Part shown: positions 7,906-16,604 of the stretch, one piece after another
Layout of the letters: every line of letters starts with the position of its first letter
Position numbering within the stretch: the first letter of the stretch is position 1
From: Desulfobacterales bacterium
GTDB taxonomy: Bacteria; Desulfobacterota; Desulfobacteria; Desulfobacterales; Desulfosalsimonadaceae
Reading direction: 5' to 3'
Length of the DNA: 64,000 bases
Assembly: GCA_034520365.1 (NCBI GenBank)
Contig: JAXHNP010000003.1
Span: 620,001 to 684,000 of the forward strand
Translations under genes and position numbers: made by a program
The notes under the pieces: generated by a model
What the model was told of the DNA's origin: nothing
Database searches by the model: none
What the model saw: only the letters and a program-made list of their open reading frames with translations

Positions 7906-8817
7906 ATGGCTGAAAAAACAACCATCCTCAACCTGCCGGAAGACGAACTGGTTCATCCGGGAAACCGGGCCTGCGCAGGCTGCGGTTTAGGCCTTATTTA
8001 CCGGATCGGGCTGAAAGCCCTGGGACGGGACACGATTCTGGTGGTGCCGCCCAGCTGCCTCACAGTGCTGCAGGGGCTATATCCCATTGCCGCCACCCAG
8101 CTGCCCTGTCTCAATGTGACCTTTGCCTCCACCGCGGCCGCAGCCACGGGCATCCTTGGCGCCATGCGGGCGAAAAAAAACACTTCCACCACCGTGGCCG
8201 CCTGGGCCGGTGACGGGGGCACCAGCGACATAGGTCTTCAGGCGCTCTCCGGGGCGTGTGAGCGCGGGGAGGATTTTGTTTTTATCTGCTATGACAATGA
8301 GGCGTATATGAATACCGGCGTGCAGCGCTCCGGCACCACGCCCCAGGGGGTATTGACCACCACGACCCCGATTTCCGGGAAAAAACAGAAGAACAAAGAT
8401 GTTCCGGCCATTCTGGCGGCCCATGGGATTCCCTATGTGGCCACCGCTTCCCCCGCCTATCCGCTGGATCTGTATGATAAAATTAAAAAGGCGAAAACCA
8501 TCTCCGGGCCGAAATATATTCATGTGCATACGCCGTGCCCGTCCGGATGGGGGTTTAATCCGCGATACAGCATAAAAATCGGACGTCTGGCCGTTGAGAG
8601 CGGACTGTTTGATTTATACGAAAAAGAAAACGGGCGGTTTGAATTAAGCAGTCCCTCCAGCCGCCTGCTTAAAAAGGAGCGGCGACCGGTATCCGAATAC
8701 CTCGAAACCCAGGCCCGCTTCAGGGGATTTTCAGACGCACAGATCGCCGCCATCCAGCAGGAAGTGGATGCCAAATGGGAGACTTATAAAAAGGAAGCCG
8801 AGTGCGGCCTCATCTAA
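7906..8817 (+). CDS. porB: Pyruvate:ferredoxin oxidoreductase beta subunit
   Basis: A 303-aa beta subunit with the TPP diphosphate/Mg-binding domain. Cluster-type Cys occur at CAGCGLGLIYR, the TPP motif is GDGGTSDIGLQALSGA, and YDNEAYMNTGVQRSGTTP is the signature that separates pyruvate-type PorB from other 2-oxoacid oxidoreductases. A further conserved Cys lies in HTPCPSGWGF. The start ATG follows an A/T-rich leader with only a weak ribosome site. The 3' end lies 4 bases from the convergent XRE-cupin gene with no terminator between them. Confidence 0.92.
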   Translation: MAEKTTILNLPEDELVHPGNRACAGCGLGLIYRIGLKALGRDTILVVPPSCLTVLQGLYPIAATQLPCLNVTFASTAAAATGILGAMRAKKNTSTTVAAWAGDGGTSDIGLQALSGACERGEDFVFICYDNEAYMNTGVQRSGTTPQGVLTTTTPISGKKQKNKDVPAILAAHGIPYVATASPAYPLDLYDKIKKAKTISGPKYIHVHTPCPSGWGFNPRYSIKIGRLAVESGLFDLYEKENGRFELSSPSSRLLKKERRPVSEYLETQARFRGFSDAQIAAIQQEVDAKWETYKKEAECGLI

Positions 8818-8821
8818 CGGT

Positions 8822-9436
8822 CTATCCTTCGTAAAGCACCGCCAGGATGTCTGCCTGCCCCTCTTTGGCCGCGATCATATGCGGGGTTGTGGAAAGGTAA
8901 TAAATACTGTCGCCGGGCTCCAACTCAAATTTCTCCTGATCAATTTTCACAACCACGGTCCCTTCAAGCACGTAGATGAACTCCTCGCCTTCGTGGACCG
9001 AAGTTTCCTGATCCGGACTCTCCTCCAGGGTGACCGTCAAGGCTTCCATATGGCGGCCTTTGACCTCCGGCGCCAGGCTCTTGTAGGTATATAACTGTTT
9101 GCCTTTGGTGTTAGTTGAACGGGAAACCACCTTGCGCTCATTTTCCCGGGTGATTGAATAAAGCTTGTCGCCGACCCCGGACACCAGGCGGCTGAATGCG
9201 CTGTCAAGCGCCTTGGAGAGCTTGACCAGGGTGCCGAGCTGGGGCTGGATTTCATTTTTTTCAATCTGTTGCAGGGAATTCACATCAAACCCAGTTACAT
9301 TGGCCAGCTCCTCGTAAGAAAGGCCCTTGGCTTCCCGGATTTTTCTGATCCGCTCCCCCACAGCCTCCACAGTGACCGGCTCGGATAATGAAATATCCCC
9401 GGTTAAAACCTCATATCGATCTTCATTGATGGACAT
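8822..9436 (-). CDS. XRE-family regulator with C-terminal cupin domain
   Basis: A 204-aa regulator. A helix-turn-helix of the XRE type lies at about residues 25-80 (IRKIREAKGLSYEELANVTG, VNSLQQIEKNEIQPQLGTL) and a cupin_2 sensor domain at about 125-204 (HEGEEFIYVLEGTVVVKID, LEPGDSIYYLSTTPHMIAA). HTH-cupin proteins respond to small molecules and often control amino-acid, polyamine or central metabolic genes; it may control the convergent por operon or itself. Ribosome site AGGGGAG precedes the ATG. A perfect 16-bp palindrome lies upstream at 9492-9507. Confidence 0.88.
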   Translation of the reverse strand: MSINEDRYEVLTGDISLSEPVTVEAVGERIRKIREAKGLSYEELANVTGFDVNSLQQIEKNEIQPQLGTLVKLSKALDSAFSRLVSGVGDKLYSITRENERKVVSRSTNTKGKQLYTYKSLAPEVKGRHMEALTVTLEESPDQETSVHEGEEFIYVLEGTVVVKIDQEKFELEPGDSIYYLSTTPHMIAAKEGQADILAVLYEG

Positions 9437-9491
9437 TTGCGACTCCCCTATCTATTCTGTATAATATAATTGACAGCCTTAAAAAACCTTA

Positions 9492-9507
9492 TGATAATTA
9501 ATTATCA
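9492..9507. promoter_or_regulatory. Perfect palindrome, candidate operator of the XRE-cupin gene
   Basis: TGATAATTAATTATCA is a perfect 16-bp palindrome 55 bases before the regulator start and upstream of its AT-rich promoter region. Its place suits autoregulation; binding is inferred. Confidence 0.45.
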
Positions 9508-9545
9508 AATCCAATCCCCCGGGTCAACAAATCCAGACGCTCCGA

Positions 9546-10110
9546 CACGGCTAATTTGTTCTGTATCCAAATCGAAATCGCTATCGGGATCGGGATCGAA
9601 AAAAATATGACCCTTGGACACGAAAAACTGGACGTCTATCGCCTTTCAATAGGCTACGTTGCATGGGTTTACGAGAAGGCCGACAGCCTGAACGGAGTCC
9701 ATCGGCCCGCCCGGGATCAACGGCTTCGGGCCAGCCAGTCGATACCGCTCAATATCGCCGAAGGTAATGGCAAGACCGCGGAAGCCGACCGAAGGCGTTA
9801 TTTCGAAATCGCTCGTGGCTCCGCGCTTGAGTGCGCGGCGATTCAAGATGTGCTGGTTGTCGGCAAGGCGCTGGACAAGATGGAAAGCCGGAACCGCAAG
9901 GATGAACTCGACCGTATGGCCGCGATGCTCAGCCGTCTCGGCGGAAGAGGATACCAAGTTCGAAAGGATCAGGAAGTCTACAGCATCGATTTCGATCCCG
10001 ATAGCGATTTCGATTCCGATTTCGATCCCGATAGCGAAGAAAACGAATCCCAACCTTAGCGTTAACAGGACCGGGGGTATGGATTTTGCGGTTAGAACAA
10101 ATTAGCCGTG
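9546..10110 (+). mobile_element. IVS-like cassette copy 1 (17-bp TIRs, 10-bp target duplication)
   Basis: A 565-bp element bounded by CACGGCTAATTTGTTCT (9546-9562) and its exact reverse complement AGAACAAATTAGCCGTG (10094-10110). The 10 bp GACGCTCCGA stand directly outside both ends (9536-9545 and 10111-10120), a perfect target-site duplication. Inside each end is a second inverted repeat made of hexamers (AATCGAAATCGCTATCGGG on the left; complementary at about 9987-10040). The only gene is a four-helix-bundle protein; no transposase is present. Copies 2 and 3 are at 14692-15431 and 59194-59746. Confidence 0.9.
9607..10059 (+). CDS. Four-helix-bundle protein (23S rRNA IVS / S23 family), copy 1
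   Basis: A 150-aa protein of the four-helix-bundle family first known from ORFs in 23S rRNA intervening sequences and related to the Avd accessory protein of diversity-generating retroelements. Typical motifs are HEKLDVYRLSIGYVAWVYEK, ARDQRLRASQSIPLNIAEGN, RRRYFEIARGSALECAAIQD and SRLGGRGY. The acidic tail DPDSDFDSDFDPDSEE is translated from the right hexamer inverted repeat, so the arm is both structural and coding. ATG 9607 is chosen because it opens the conserved domain; the frame is open upstream through the left arm to a TTG near 9556. The molecular function of this family outside rRNA is unknown. Confidence 0.85.
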   Translation: MTLGHEKLDVYRLSIGYVAWVYEKADSLNGVHRPARDQRLRASQSIPLNIAEGNGKTAEADRRRYFEIARGSALECAAIQDVLVVGKALDKMESRNRKDELDRMAAMLSRLGGRGYQVRKDQEVYSIDFDPDSDFDSDFDPDSEENESQP

Positions 10111-10286
10111 GACGCTCCGAATTTTCTTCATGAGCGGTTTTCCTTGCCCGTGGCGGTTCCGGCATAACCGTTTCGACCATTTTGAATGATTGTCATTTAC
10201 ATATCCTTTATGTATAATTGCGGCCATAAGAACAATCGCAAGAAAACGGGACCCCTCAGCAGCCCGAAAAAATATCCGGGAGCCGC

Positions 10287-13200
10287 ATGAAGTATCAAAA
10301 ATTCTTTCACTTTCTGCAAAACGTCGGCAAAGACCCGTCCGCCATTTTTTTTGAGGACGAGCTGACGCGGCTCAAAAACCGCCGGTTTCTGCTGAACTAT
10401 TTTAAAAATGAAATTGACTGGCAGGGATTTAAGCCTCCGGTTTCTTTGTTGCTGATAGATATTGATCATTTCAAGCGCTTAAACGAGCAATACGGCGAGG
10501 AAGCCGGAGATCAGGCGCTGGTGCATGTCAGCACCATTTTAAAGGATACGGCCCGCGAAAACGCAATCCCGATCCGGTATGCCGGGGATGAATTTATCCT
10601 GCTCCTGCCGGACACGCCCAAGCCGGAGGCCCTGAAAGCTGCGGAAAAGCTGCTGAACAACATCCACTACAACCTGTTTTTTTCCGCTGACGCAGACACA
10701 GCCATTCCCGTCACCTTAAGCATCGGCATTGCCAGCGCTCCGGATGATGCCGCCTCCGGCAATGAACTGATCCATCAGGCGGATACCGCCCTGTATGCGG
10801 CCAAACAATCCGGACGAAACCGATATGTGGATATCGGCGCTGTCACTCCCGAGGCGGTTTCCCATAAAACCGCCATTCATTACCTGGACAATGCCGGCAT
10901 TGTGGGGCGCAAATCCCAATTCAAAGAGGTTGGCAATGCCCTGCAGCAACTGGGGCGTGGCCAGCAGGGGTTCCTTGTTGTCGACGGGGCGCCCGGAATG
11001 GGCAAAACCAGCTTTCTGGACCTGGTGCAGCGCAATCTGGCCAAAACCCATGTCAATATGGTCCGGATCGCCGGCGCATTGCAGGAATCCTACCGCCCCT
11101 ATTACTTGATTTCCTATATCGCCATGGCCATGATGAACCAGCGCGAGGACAAGGGAAAATCCGTTCTGGATGCCATGGATGATGAAGCCATATACCGGCT
11201 GGCCCATGTCATCCCCCAGTTAATTGACGCAGAGGAGCCGCCGCCGGAAGATGACGCGGCCCATCGGGAGGCCATCTTCCGGTCATTTTGTGATTTTTTC
11301 ACCGCGTTGATGGATGATCAGCCGCTGATACTTCTGATCGATGATTTTGATTACAGTGATCCCGCATCGCTGCATTTGTTACAGACCATATTTAACGAGC
11401 AGCCGGTACCCATTCTGATTTGCGGAACGGCTTCCCAGGAGGTGCCCACCCGGCCTCAGGCGATCCCCCTGGAAATCTTTCGCAACGCCTACAGCGAGGC
11501 ACTGGAGATTCGCGATATTACCCTCACCGCCCTTACGGCAGAGGACATCAATAAACATGTCAATATGATCTTTCCGGGCATTAAGTTTCCCCGCCGCACC
11601 GCCCATGAAATGGCCGCCCTGACCGAGGGCAATCCGCTGTTTATTACAGAAATTCTTCGGAAAATGGCCAATGACCAAAAAATTTTCCAGGAAGGCGCCA
11701 AATGGCGCATTGCCGCCATTGAAAAAAATTACTTCCCCCGCTCCCTGGAAGAGATCATTCAGCAGAAAATGGCGCTTCTGGACGAAGAAAGCCGGCAATT
11801 TATTGATCGGGCCTCTGCCTTCGGCGAAACAACTTCCCTTAGCATGATAGCGGGATTTAGCAAAAAACAATCCGCCAAAATTTACGACTGCTTAAACCAA
11901 GCATTGGCCCAGGGCATTGTCCGGTCTGATTTCAACGAGACAGATGAAAGTATCCGGTTTTCCAGCAAACGCGTCCGGGATACCATCTATGAGGACATTT
12001 CGCCCGAGGTCCGGGCCACGCTGGAGGATCAGATCGGCAGTTACAAAGAAGACCTGTATAACCGGCAGCTCCTGCCCTCAAAAACGATTGCCGCCCATCA
12101 CTTCAGCCTTGGCGGTGATCCGGAAAAAGCCCGGGCCTACCAGGAATCCCTGGCGGATTATCATCTCCGGACTTTCAACCCGGACGAGGCGCTCACCTAT
12201 CCGGATACAGATACCGGGGAGCCCGACGAAGGGGCGGGGGGCGAAGCGGCGATTGCGGATACGCCCTTGAGTAAAAATGCCATAAACCATATTCCCAGCC
12301 TCTTGCGCGCGATAGTGGTGGCGGTTCGAAATACCAGGCTTTACCCGCCGCAGAGCAAATCCGTGGTTGACTCTGTGAACCAGCTCTTGGCGCTGATCCG
12401 GCAAATCCTCTCCACCGATGAGCGGGTCTCCATTATATTGGAAAAAAATACCCTGCTGGTAAACCAGGACCCCCTGGATATCACCGCCTACCCCACAGTG
12501 GCGGAACAAATTATGGCTATCTGGGACCGACTGGAGCTCAAACACCTGACTTTTGTGCGCGGCATTTCAGCGGAGGAGCTCACCACCCTGATTCATAAAA
12601 TCAGCCAGACAGAGCGCAAGTCCATCATGCCGGGCTTCTGGCGGTCTTTTCAAAGCGCCTATCCGATGCCCCATATCATCGTCGGCCAGATCACCTACCA
12701 AAAAATGGATTCTCCAAAATCGCCGGCGGCACCAACTGCACCCCAAAAATCCGCCCGGGAAATCAAAAATATGTTGGAGCCGGCGGATTCAAAAATTGTC
12801 CGGCAGATAATTGGAAGCCTGCTCGGCGCGATTAACAAACTGAAACTCTACCCGGCTGAGGGACTGGTGGCCAAAGAAGCGATCCAAAGCCTTCATGCCG
12901 AAATTCAGCCGTTTTTTGAAAAATATGGGGAACTGACCATTGCGCGAGTGGAAAATGCGCTTTTGATCAACGGCCTGAAAATGGATACCTCGGGCTTTGA
13001 AGCCCTGACCAGCGGATTTCTCAAATTTCTGGCTGAGGCGGGCTTGCAGAGCATTAGCTTTTTATCCCCGGTGACAGCCGACGAACTGACCCGTTTTATC
13101 GCCCTTACCTGTCAGGCCGATCAAATCAAAATGGATGATTCTTTCTGGCATACCCACACGGATGCGCAAAAGCTTCAAAATATCCGGCCGAATGAGGGGG

Positions 13201-14468
13201 TCTATGGGATTCGGGAGATATTTCCCGCTGATGACGATAACCGGCCGGCGGATGATTCAGTTGAGCAGCGGCAAAAAGCCAGCCCGCCCGGCGCACAAAA
13301 AATAATTGCCGAGGATGACCTGGATCCCGAAACCCTGCCGGCCCGGCTCCGGGATATGTTTCTGACCGGTGAATTCGACCATGCCCAGGCCATCCTTGAC
13401 CGGCTCTGCGCGGACTATAAAAATTCCGATGCTTCAGGCAGGCAGGCAATCATCAGGCTTTTTGATGCGATCTTAAATCCCGCGGACTGGAAACCGAGTG
13501 CCGCGTTTATTCGCTTTGTTCTCTCTGCGCTGCTGGCGATTTTTGAAACCGAAACCGAACCGGATCGCTTAAATGATATCGCGCAGCTCTGCTATGAGGC
13601 AGCGAAAAATTTTATCCTGTTCGGCGAATTTTCTCTGGCCGCATGGGTAACGACCCATATCAGCCGGCACCCCGAGCGCAGCCGGATCAAAGCCCCTGAA
13701 ATGCCGGCCAATGTCCTGGAGGCCGCGATTTACGGCCTGGCCGCCGGGGACAACCAACAGCAGCAATCCGCTTTTGAACTTTTAAGCAGCATGGGCACAG
13801 CCGTTCGCCCCTATCTCTTAAATGTAATCAAGCAGGATATTGATCTCCGGGTGCGGCGCCTGGCCGCCCAGCTGATCAAACATCAGGGGCCGGAAGGCGC
13901 TGCCGCCGTCAAACGCGCACTGACCGGGGAGCATTTTGCCGAAGACCGGGCCCGCATCCTTGACGTGATTGATGCGGTGACCGAGGATATCCAGACGGAA
14001 TTATCGTTTGCGCTCTCGGATGCCAAAAAGGTGGTGCGCCGGGCCGGCGGCCGGCTGGCCGAGCGTATGAACAGTCCGGCGGTCCGCCGAATGCTCGTTG
14101 AGCTGGCGCAGCGGGAAAACCCGGAAACCGCCGCTGCGGCCATCAATCTTCTGGGCCGGTTAAAGGATCCGGAGGCGGCTGATACGCTGACCCTGATCCT
14201 TGATCAGTCAGAGAACGAGGCGGTGATGACCGCTGTCTGCCGGGCGATGGGGCAAATCGGGGATGACGCTTTTATCCTGCCGCTTCAAAACGTGCTGCGG
14301 GCCAGGCGGGGCATCCTGTTCAGAAAATCGCGCTCCTCCCAGATCCGGGTGGCAGCCGCCTATGCGATCGCCCAGATCAATGATTCCCGGAGCGAAAAAA
14401 TTCTAAAAGCCCTGAAAAAGGACAAAGACCCCCGGGTTCGGGAAGCCGCCCGGAATCTGACGGATTAG
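10287..14468 (+). CDS. GGDEF domain / AAA-type ATPase / HEAT-repeat protein, 1393 aa
   Basis: A very large soluble signalling protein. Residues ~20-185 form a GGDEF (diguanylate cyclase) domain with the signature as AGDEF (99-103) and no RxxD inhibitory site. Residues ~205-500 form a STAND/AAA-like ATPase with Walker A GAPGMGKT (234-241) and Walker B LILLIDDFDYSD (347-358), as in tripartite guanylate/adenylate-cyclase-type ATPase regulators. A long middle part (~650-1000) has two similar segments (RAIVVAVRNTRLYPPQSKSV and GSLLGAINKLKLYPAEGLVA). The C-terminus (~1180-1393) is HEAT-like helical repeats, ending DKDPRVREAARNLTD. No signal peptide or membrane helix. The AGDEF variant may still make c-di-GMP; activity is uncertain. 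Confidence 0.88.
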   Translation: MKYQKFFHFLQNVGKDPSAIFFEDELTRLKNRRFLLNYFKNEIDWQGFKPPVSLLLIDIDHFKRLNEQYGEEAGDQALVHVSTILKDTARENAIPIRYAGDEFILLLPDTPKPEALKAAEKLLNNIHYNLFFSADADTAIPVTLSIGIASAPDDAASGNELIHQADTALYAAKQSGRNRYVDIGAVTPEAVSHKTAIHYLDNAGIVGRKSQFKEVGNALQQLGRGQQGFLVVDGAPGMGKTSFLDLVQRNLAKTHVNMVRIAGALQESYRPYYLISYIAMAMMNQREDKGKSVLDAMDDEAIYRLAHVIPQLIDAEEPPPEDDAAHREAIFRSFCDFFTALMDDQPLILLIDDFDYSDPASLHLLQTIFNEQPVPILICGTASQEVPTRPQAIPLEIFRNAYSEALEIRDITLTALTAEDINKHVNMIFPGIKFPRRTAHEMAALTEGNPLFITEILRKMANDQKIFQEGAKWRIAAIEKNYFPRSLEEIIQQKMALLDEESRQFIDRASAFGETTSLSMIAGFSKKQSAKIYDCLNQALAQGIVRSDFNETDESIRFSSKRVRDTIYEDISPEVRATLEDQIGSYKEDLYNRQLLPSKTIAAHHFSLGGDPEKARAYQESLADYHLRTFNPDEALTYPDTDTGEPDEGAGGEAAIADTPLSKNAINHIPSLLRAIVVAVRNTRLYPPQSKSVVDSVNQLLALIRQILSTDERVSIILEKNTLLVNQDPLDITAYPTVAEQIMAIWDRLELKHLTFVRGISAEELTTLIHKISQTERKSIMPGFWRSFQSAYPMPHIIVGQITYQKMDSPKSPAAPTAPQKSAREIKNMLEPADSKIVRQIIGSLLGAINKLKLYPAEGLVAKEAIQSLHAEIQPFFEKYGELTIARVENALLINGLKMDTSGFEALTSGFLKFLAEAGLQSISFLSPVTADELTRFIALTCQADQIKMDDSFWHTHTDAQKLQNIRPNEGVYGIREIFPADDDNRPADDSVEQRQKASPPGAQKIIAEDDLDPETLPARLRDMFLTGEFDHAQAILDRLCADYKNSDASGRQAIIRLFDAILNPADWKPSAAFIRFVLSALLAIFETETEPDRLNDIAQLCYEAAKNFILFGEFSLAAWVTTHISRHPERSRIKAPEMPANVLEAAIYGLAAGDNQQQQSAFELLSSMGTAVRPYLLNVIKQDIDLRVRRLAAQLIKHQGPEGAAAVKRALTGEHFAEDRARILDVIDAVTEDIQTELSFALSDAKKVVRRAGGRLAERMNSPAVRRMLVELAQRENPETAAAAINLLGRLKDPEAADTLTLILDQSENEAVMTAVCRAMGQIGDDAFILPLQNVLRARRGILFRKSRSSQIRVAAAYAIAQINDSRSEKILKALKKDKDPRVREAARNLTD

Positions 14469-14480
14469 GTTTTAAAAACC

Positions 14481-14633
14481 ATGACAACAAACCATCGCGA
14501 CTATATTATCTGCCCGCATAAAAAGGGGCAGCCCCGCAAACATATCGCGGTATGCCGGAGCTGCCGCCACAAGGCCCGCTGCAAGGCCTACCAGGCCTAT
14601 ATCCAGCCGCCGCTGCCCATATTTGCCAACTGA
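14481..14633 (+). CDS. Small Cys-rich protein, 50 aa (zinc-ribbon-like)
   Basis: A short reading frame 12 bases after the large GGDEF protein, opening MTTNHRDYIICPHKKGQPRK and ending PPLPIFAN. Cys at 11, 25, 28 and 34 (ICPHKK, VCRSCRHKARC) form a CxxC-x5-C pattern that could bind zinc or fold as a small ribbon. It is basic in the middle. The ribosome site is weak, so it probably depends on coupling to the upstream gene. I do not recognise the family. Confidence 0.55.
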   Translation: MTTNHRDYIICPHKKGQPRKHIAVCRSCRHKARCKAYQAYIQPPLPIFAN

Positions 14634-14752
14634 GGAACCATTTTCCACGCACCTTCCTGAAAACATTAAATCTCTTGAGCCGATGAAATGACACGGTTAA
14701 TTTGTTCTGTATCCAAATCGAAATCGCTATCGGGATCGGGATCGAAAAAAAT

Positions 14753-14932
14753 ATGACCCTTGGACACGAAAAACTGGACGTCTATCGCCTTTCAATAGGC
14801 TACGTTGCATGGGTTTACGAGAAGGCCGACAGCCTGAACGGAGTCCATCGGCCCGCCCGGGATCAATGGCTTCGGGCCAGATCCAAATCGAAATCGCTAT
14901 CGGGATCGGGATCGGGATCGAAAAAAATATGA
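14753..14932 (+). pseudogene. Truncated duplicate of the four-helix-bundle gene
   Basis: Starts like the complete gene (HEKLDVYRLSIGYVAWVYEK) but is cut after ARDQWLRAR, where it runs into a second copy of the hexamer left arm and reads a Ser/Lys/Gly tail to a stop at 14930-14932. It resembles copy 1 (GHEKLDV) more than the complete copy beside it (GHGKLDV), which suggests recombination between two elements. Confidence 0.85.
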
Positions 14933-15381
14933 CCCTTGGACACGGAAAACTGGACGTCTATCGCCTTTCAATAGGCTACGTTGCATGGGTTTACGAGAAG
15001 GCCGACAGCCTGAACGGAGTTCATCGGCCCGCCCGGGATCAATGGCTTCGGGCCAGCCAGTCGATACCGCTCAATATCGCCGAAGGTAATGGCAAGACCG
15101 CGGAAGCCGACCGAAGGCGTTATTTCGAAATCGTTCGTGGCTCCGCGCTTGAGTGCGCGGCGATTCAAGATGTGCTGGTTGTCGGCAAGGCGCTGGACAA
15201 GATGGAAAGCCGGAACCGCAAGGATGAACTCGACCGTATGGCCGCGATGCTCAGCCGTCTCGGCGGAAGAGGATACCAAGTTCGAGAGGATCAGGAAGTC
15301 TACAGCATCGATTTCGATCCCGATAGCGATTTCGATCCCGATTTCGATCCCGATAGCGAAGAAAACGAATCCCAACCTTAG
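14929..15381 (+). CDS. Four-helix-bundle protein (23S rRNA IVS / S23 family), copy 2
   Basis: A 150-aa near-identical homologue of the protein at 9607-10059, differing at only a few residues (GHGKLDV for GHEKLDV, ARDQWLRAS for ARDQRLRAS, EIVRGSALE for EIARGSALE). The hexamer-encoded tail is DPDSDFDPDFDPDSEE. The reading frame is intact. The very high similarity of the copies implies recent spread or gene conversion. Confidence 0.85.
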   Translation: MTLGHGKLDVYRLSIGYVAWVYEKADSLNGVHRPARDQWLRASQSIPLNIAEGNGKTAEADRRRYFEIVRGSALECAAIQDVLVVGKALDKMESRNRKDELDRMAAMLSRLGGRGYQVREDQEVYSIDFDPDSDFDPDFDPDSEENESQP

Positions 15382-15437
15382 CGTTAACAGGACCGGGGGT
15401 ATGGATTTGCGATTAAAACAAATTAGCCGTGGATGAA

Positions 15438-16604
15438 ATGACAGCACCCTTTGACACATGCATTGAACGTTTCGTAAAAAACGGGCTGGCTGCGCCCAAA
15501 GATGTCCTGATGGGGGTGGCCGATCCAAAACCCCGCTGGAGCCGTGGCACCCCTGATGTTTTACTGCTTTCGCCGCTTTTGAACGGCTCATCCATTCGGT
15601 CATTGATAAAGGCCCGGCCGTCTGAGCCCTACCTCTCTATTATTGATTACCTCGTACAAACCTCGCAAGGCACCATCTATCCCCGGGATTGTGAAACCCG
15701 GCTGTTCCTTCATGATCTGCCGGTGGCCGAAGCCACGGACCCCGCGCACCTGGCCGAACTCTTAAAATCGCGCAAGGCCGTTATTCTGCCTGGCGGTGAA
15801 ATTCTGGCCGCAAGCCCTGATGAATTGACAAAGGCCTATGTCACCCTGTCCTCGGTCTGCTTTGCCTGCTTTGTCAAATTCTTCTCTGATTTGCGAACCG
15901 CCCGGAAAACCGGCAAAATTAAGCAGACGGACCGGGAGATGCTGGCAAACGTCCGCCGGCTGCTGGACCCGTTGCCGGCATTTGCAGGGGCCTTAAAAAA
16001 AGGCCCGTTTGATTCCGAAGAAACGATTCTTGCGGCCATCTGTGAAGCCGGCAGGCAGGTGGTGGATCTCCGGCTGGTGGATTCCTGTTTCGGCAACATC
16101 TCCTACCGCTCGGGCGACCAGCTATATATCAGCCAAAGCGGCACATTCCTGGATTCCCTGGAAGGCGGCCTCACGCGATGCGCTACAGACGATCCCGCCC
16201 ATGCGCCGAAAAATGCATCAAGTGAGCTCCCGGCCCATCTGGGTATCATCCGGCAGACCGGATGCCGGGCCATACTGCACGGCCACCCCCGTTTTTCCGT
16301 TATTTTATCAATGGACTGCGATGTCCGGGACTGCCCATACCGGGGAAAATGCCACCGCTTCTGCCCCTATGAGCGGAAGGCCTGCGGCGATATTCCGATC
16401 GTCTCAGGCGAGGTGGGCGGCGGGGAATACGGGCTCTGCCATACGGTGCCGAGTGCCATCTGTGAGGCGCCCGGGGTTATTGTATACGGCCACGGGGTTT
16501 TTACCTGCGATGACACGGATTTTAACGGCGCGCTGGCAAAGCTCATTGACATTGAACGGCGATGCTGCTTAGAATATTTTACTTTTATGGGGATGAATAT
16601 ATGA
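15438..16604 (+). CDS. Class II aldolase/adducin-family protein
   Basis: A 388-aa protein whose second half (~190-385) is a class II aldolase domain. SCFGNISYRSGDQLYISQSG corresponds to the substrate-phosphate loop, ILHGHP supplies two metal-ligand His, and IVYGHGVFTCDD the third. Fuculose-phosphate-type members split phospho-sugars with zinc. The first half (~1-185) is not recognised. A Cys-rich insert between the two metal-binding motifs (CDVRDCPYRGKCHRFCPYER) is unusual and may bind metal. ATG 15438 is taken as the start; a GTG at 15429 lies in the end of the mobile cassette. It overlaps the MoxR gene by 4 bases. Confidence 0.8.
   Translation: MTAPFDTCIERFVKNGLAAPKDVLMGVADPKPRWSRGTPDVLLLSPLLNGSSIRSLIKARPSEPYLSIIDYLVQTSQGTIYPRDCETRLFLHDLPVAEATDPAHLAELLKSRKAVILPGGEILAASPDELTKAYVTLSSVCFACFVKFFSDLRTARKTGKIKQTDREMLANVRRLLDPLPAFAGALKKGPFDSEETILAAICEAGRQVVDLRLVDSCFGNISYRSGDQLYISQSGTFLDSLEGGLTRCATDDPAHAPKNASSELPAHLGIIRQTGCRAILHGHPRFSVILSMDCDVRDCPYRGKCHRFCPYERKACGDIPIVSGEVGGGEYGLCHTVPSAICEAPGVIVYGHGVFTCDDTDFNGALAKLIDIERRCCLEYFTFMGMNI

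Larger units (their letters stand above)
14692..15431 (+). mobile_element. IVS-like cassette copy 2 (chimeric, 10-bp target duplication)
   Basis: A 740-bp copy. The left end is CACGGTTAATTTGTTCT (one change from copy 1) and the right end is its AATTAGCCGTG-type partner ending at 15431. GATGAAATGA flanks both sides exactly (14682-14691 and 15432-15441), a perfect 10-bp duplication with a different sequence from copy 1. The first ~170 bases inside the left end are duplicated: a truncated gene start (14753) is followed at 14881 by a second left arm and a complete gene. Insertion placed the right end directly before the start of the aldolase gene. Confidence 0.9.
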
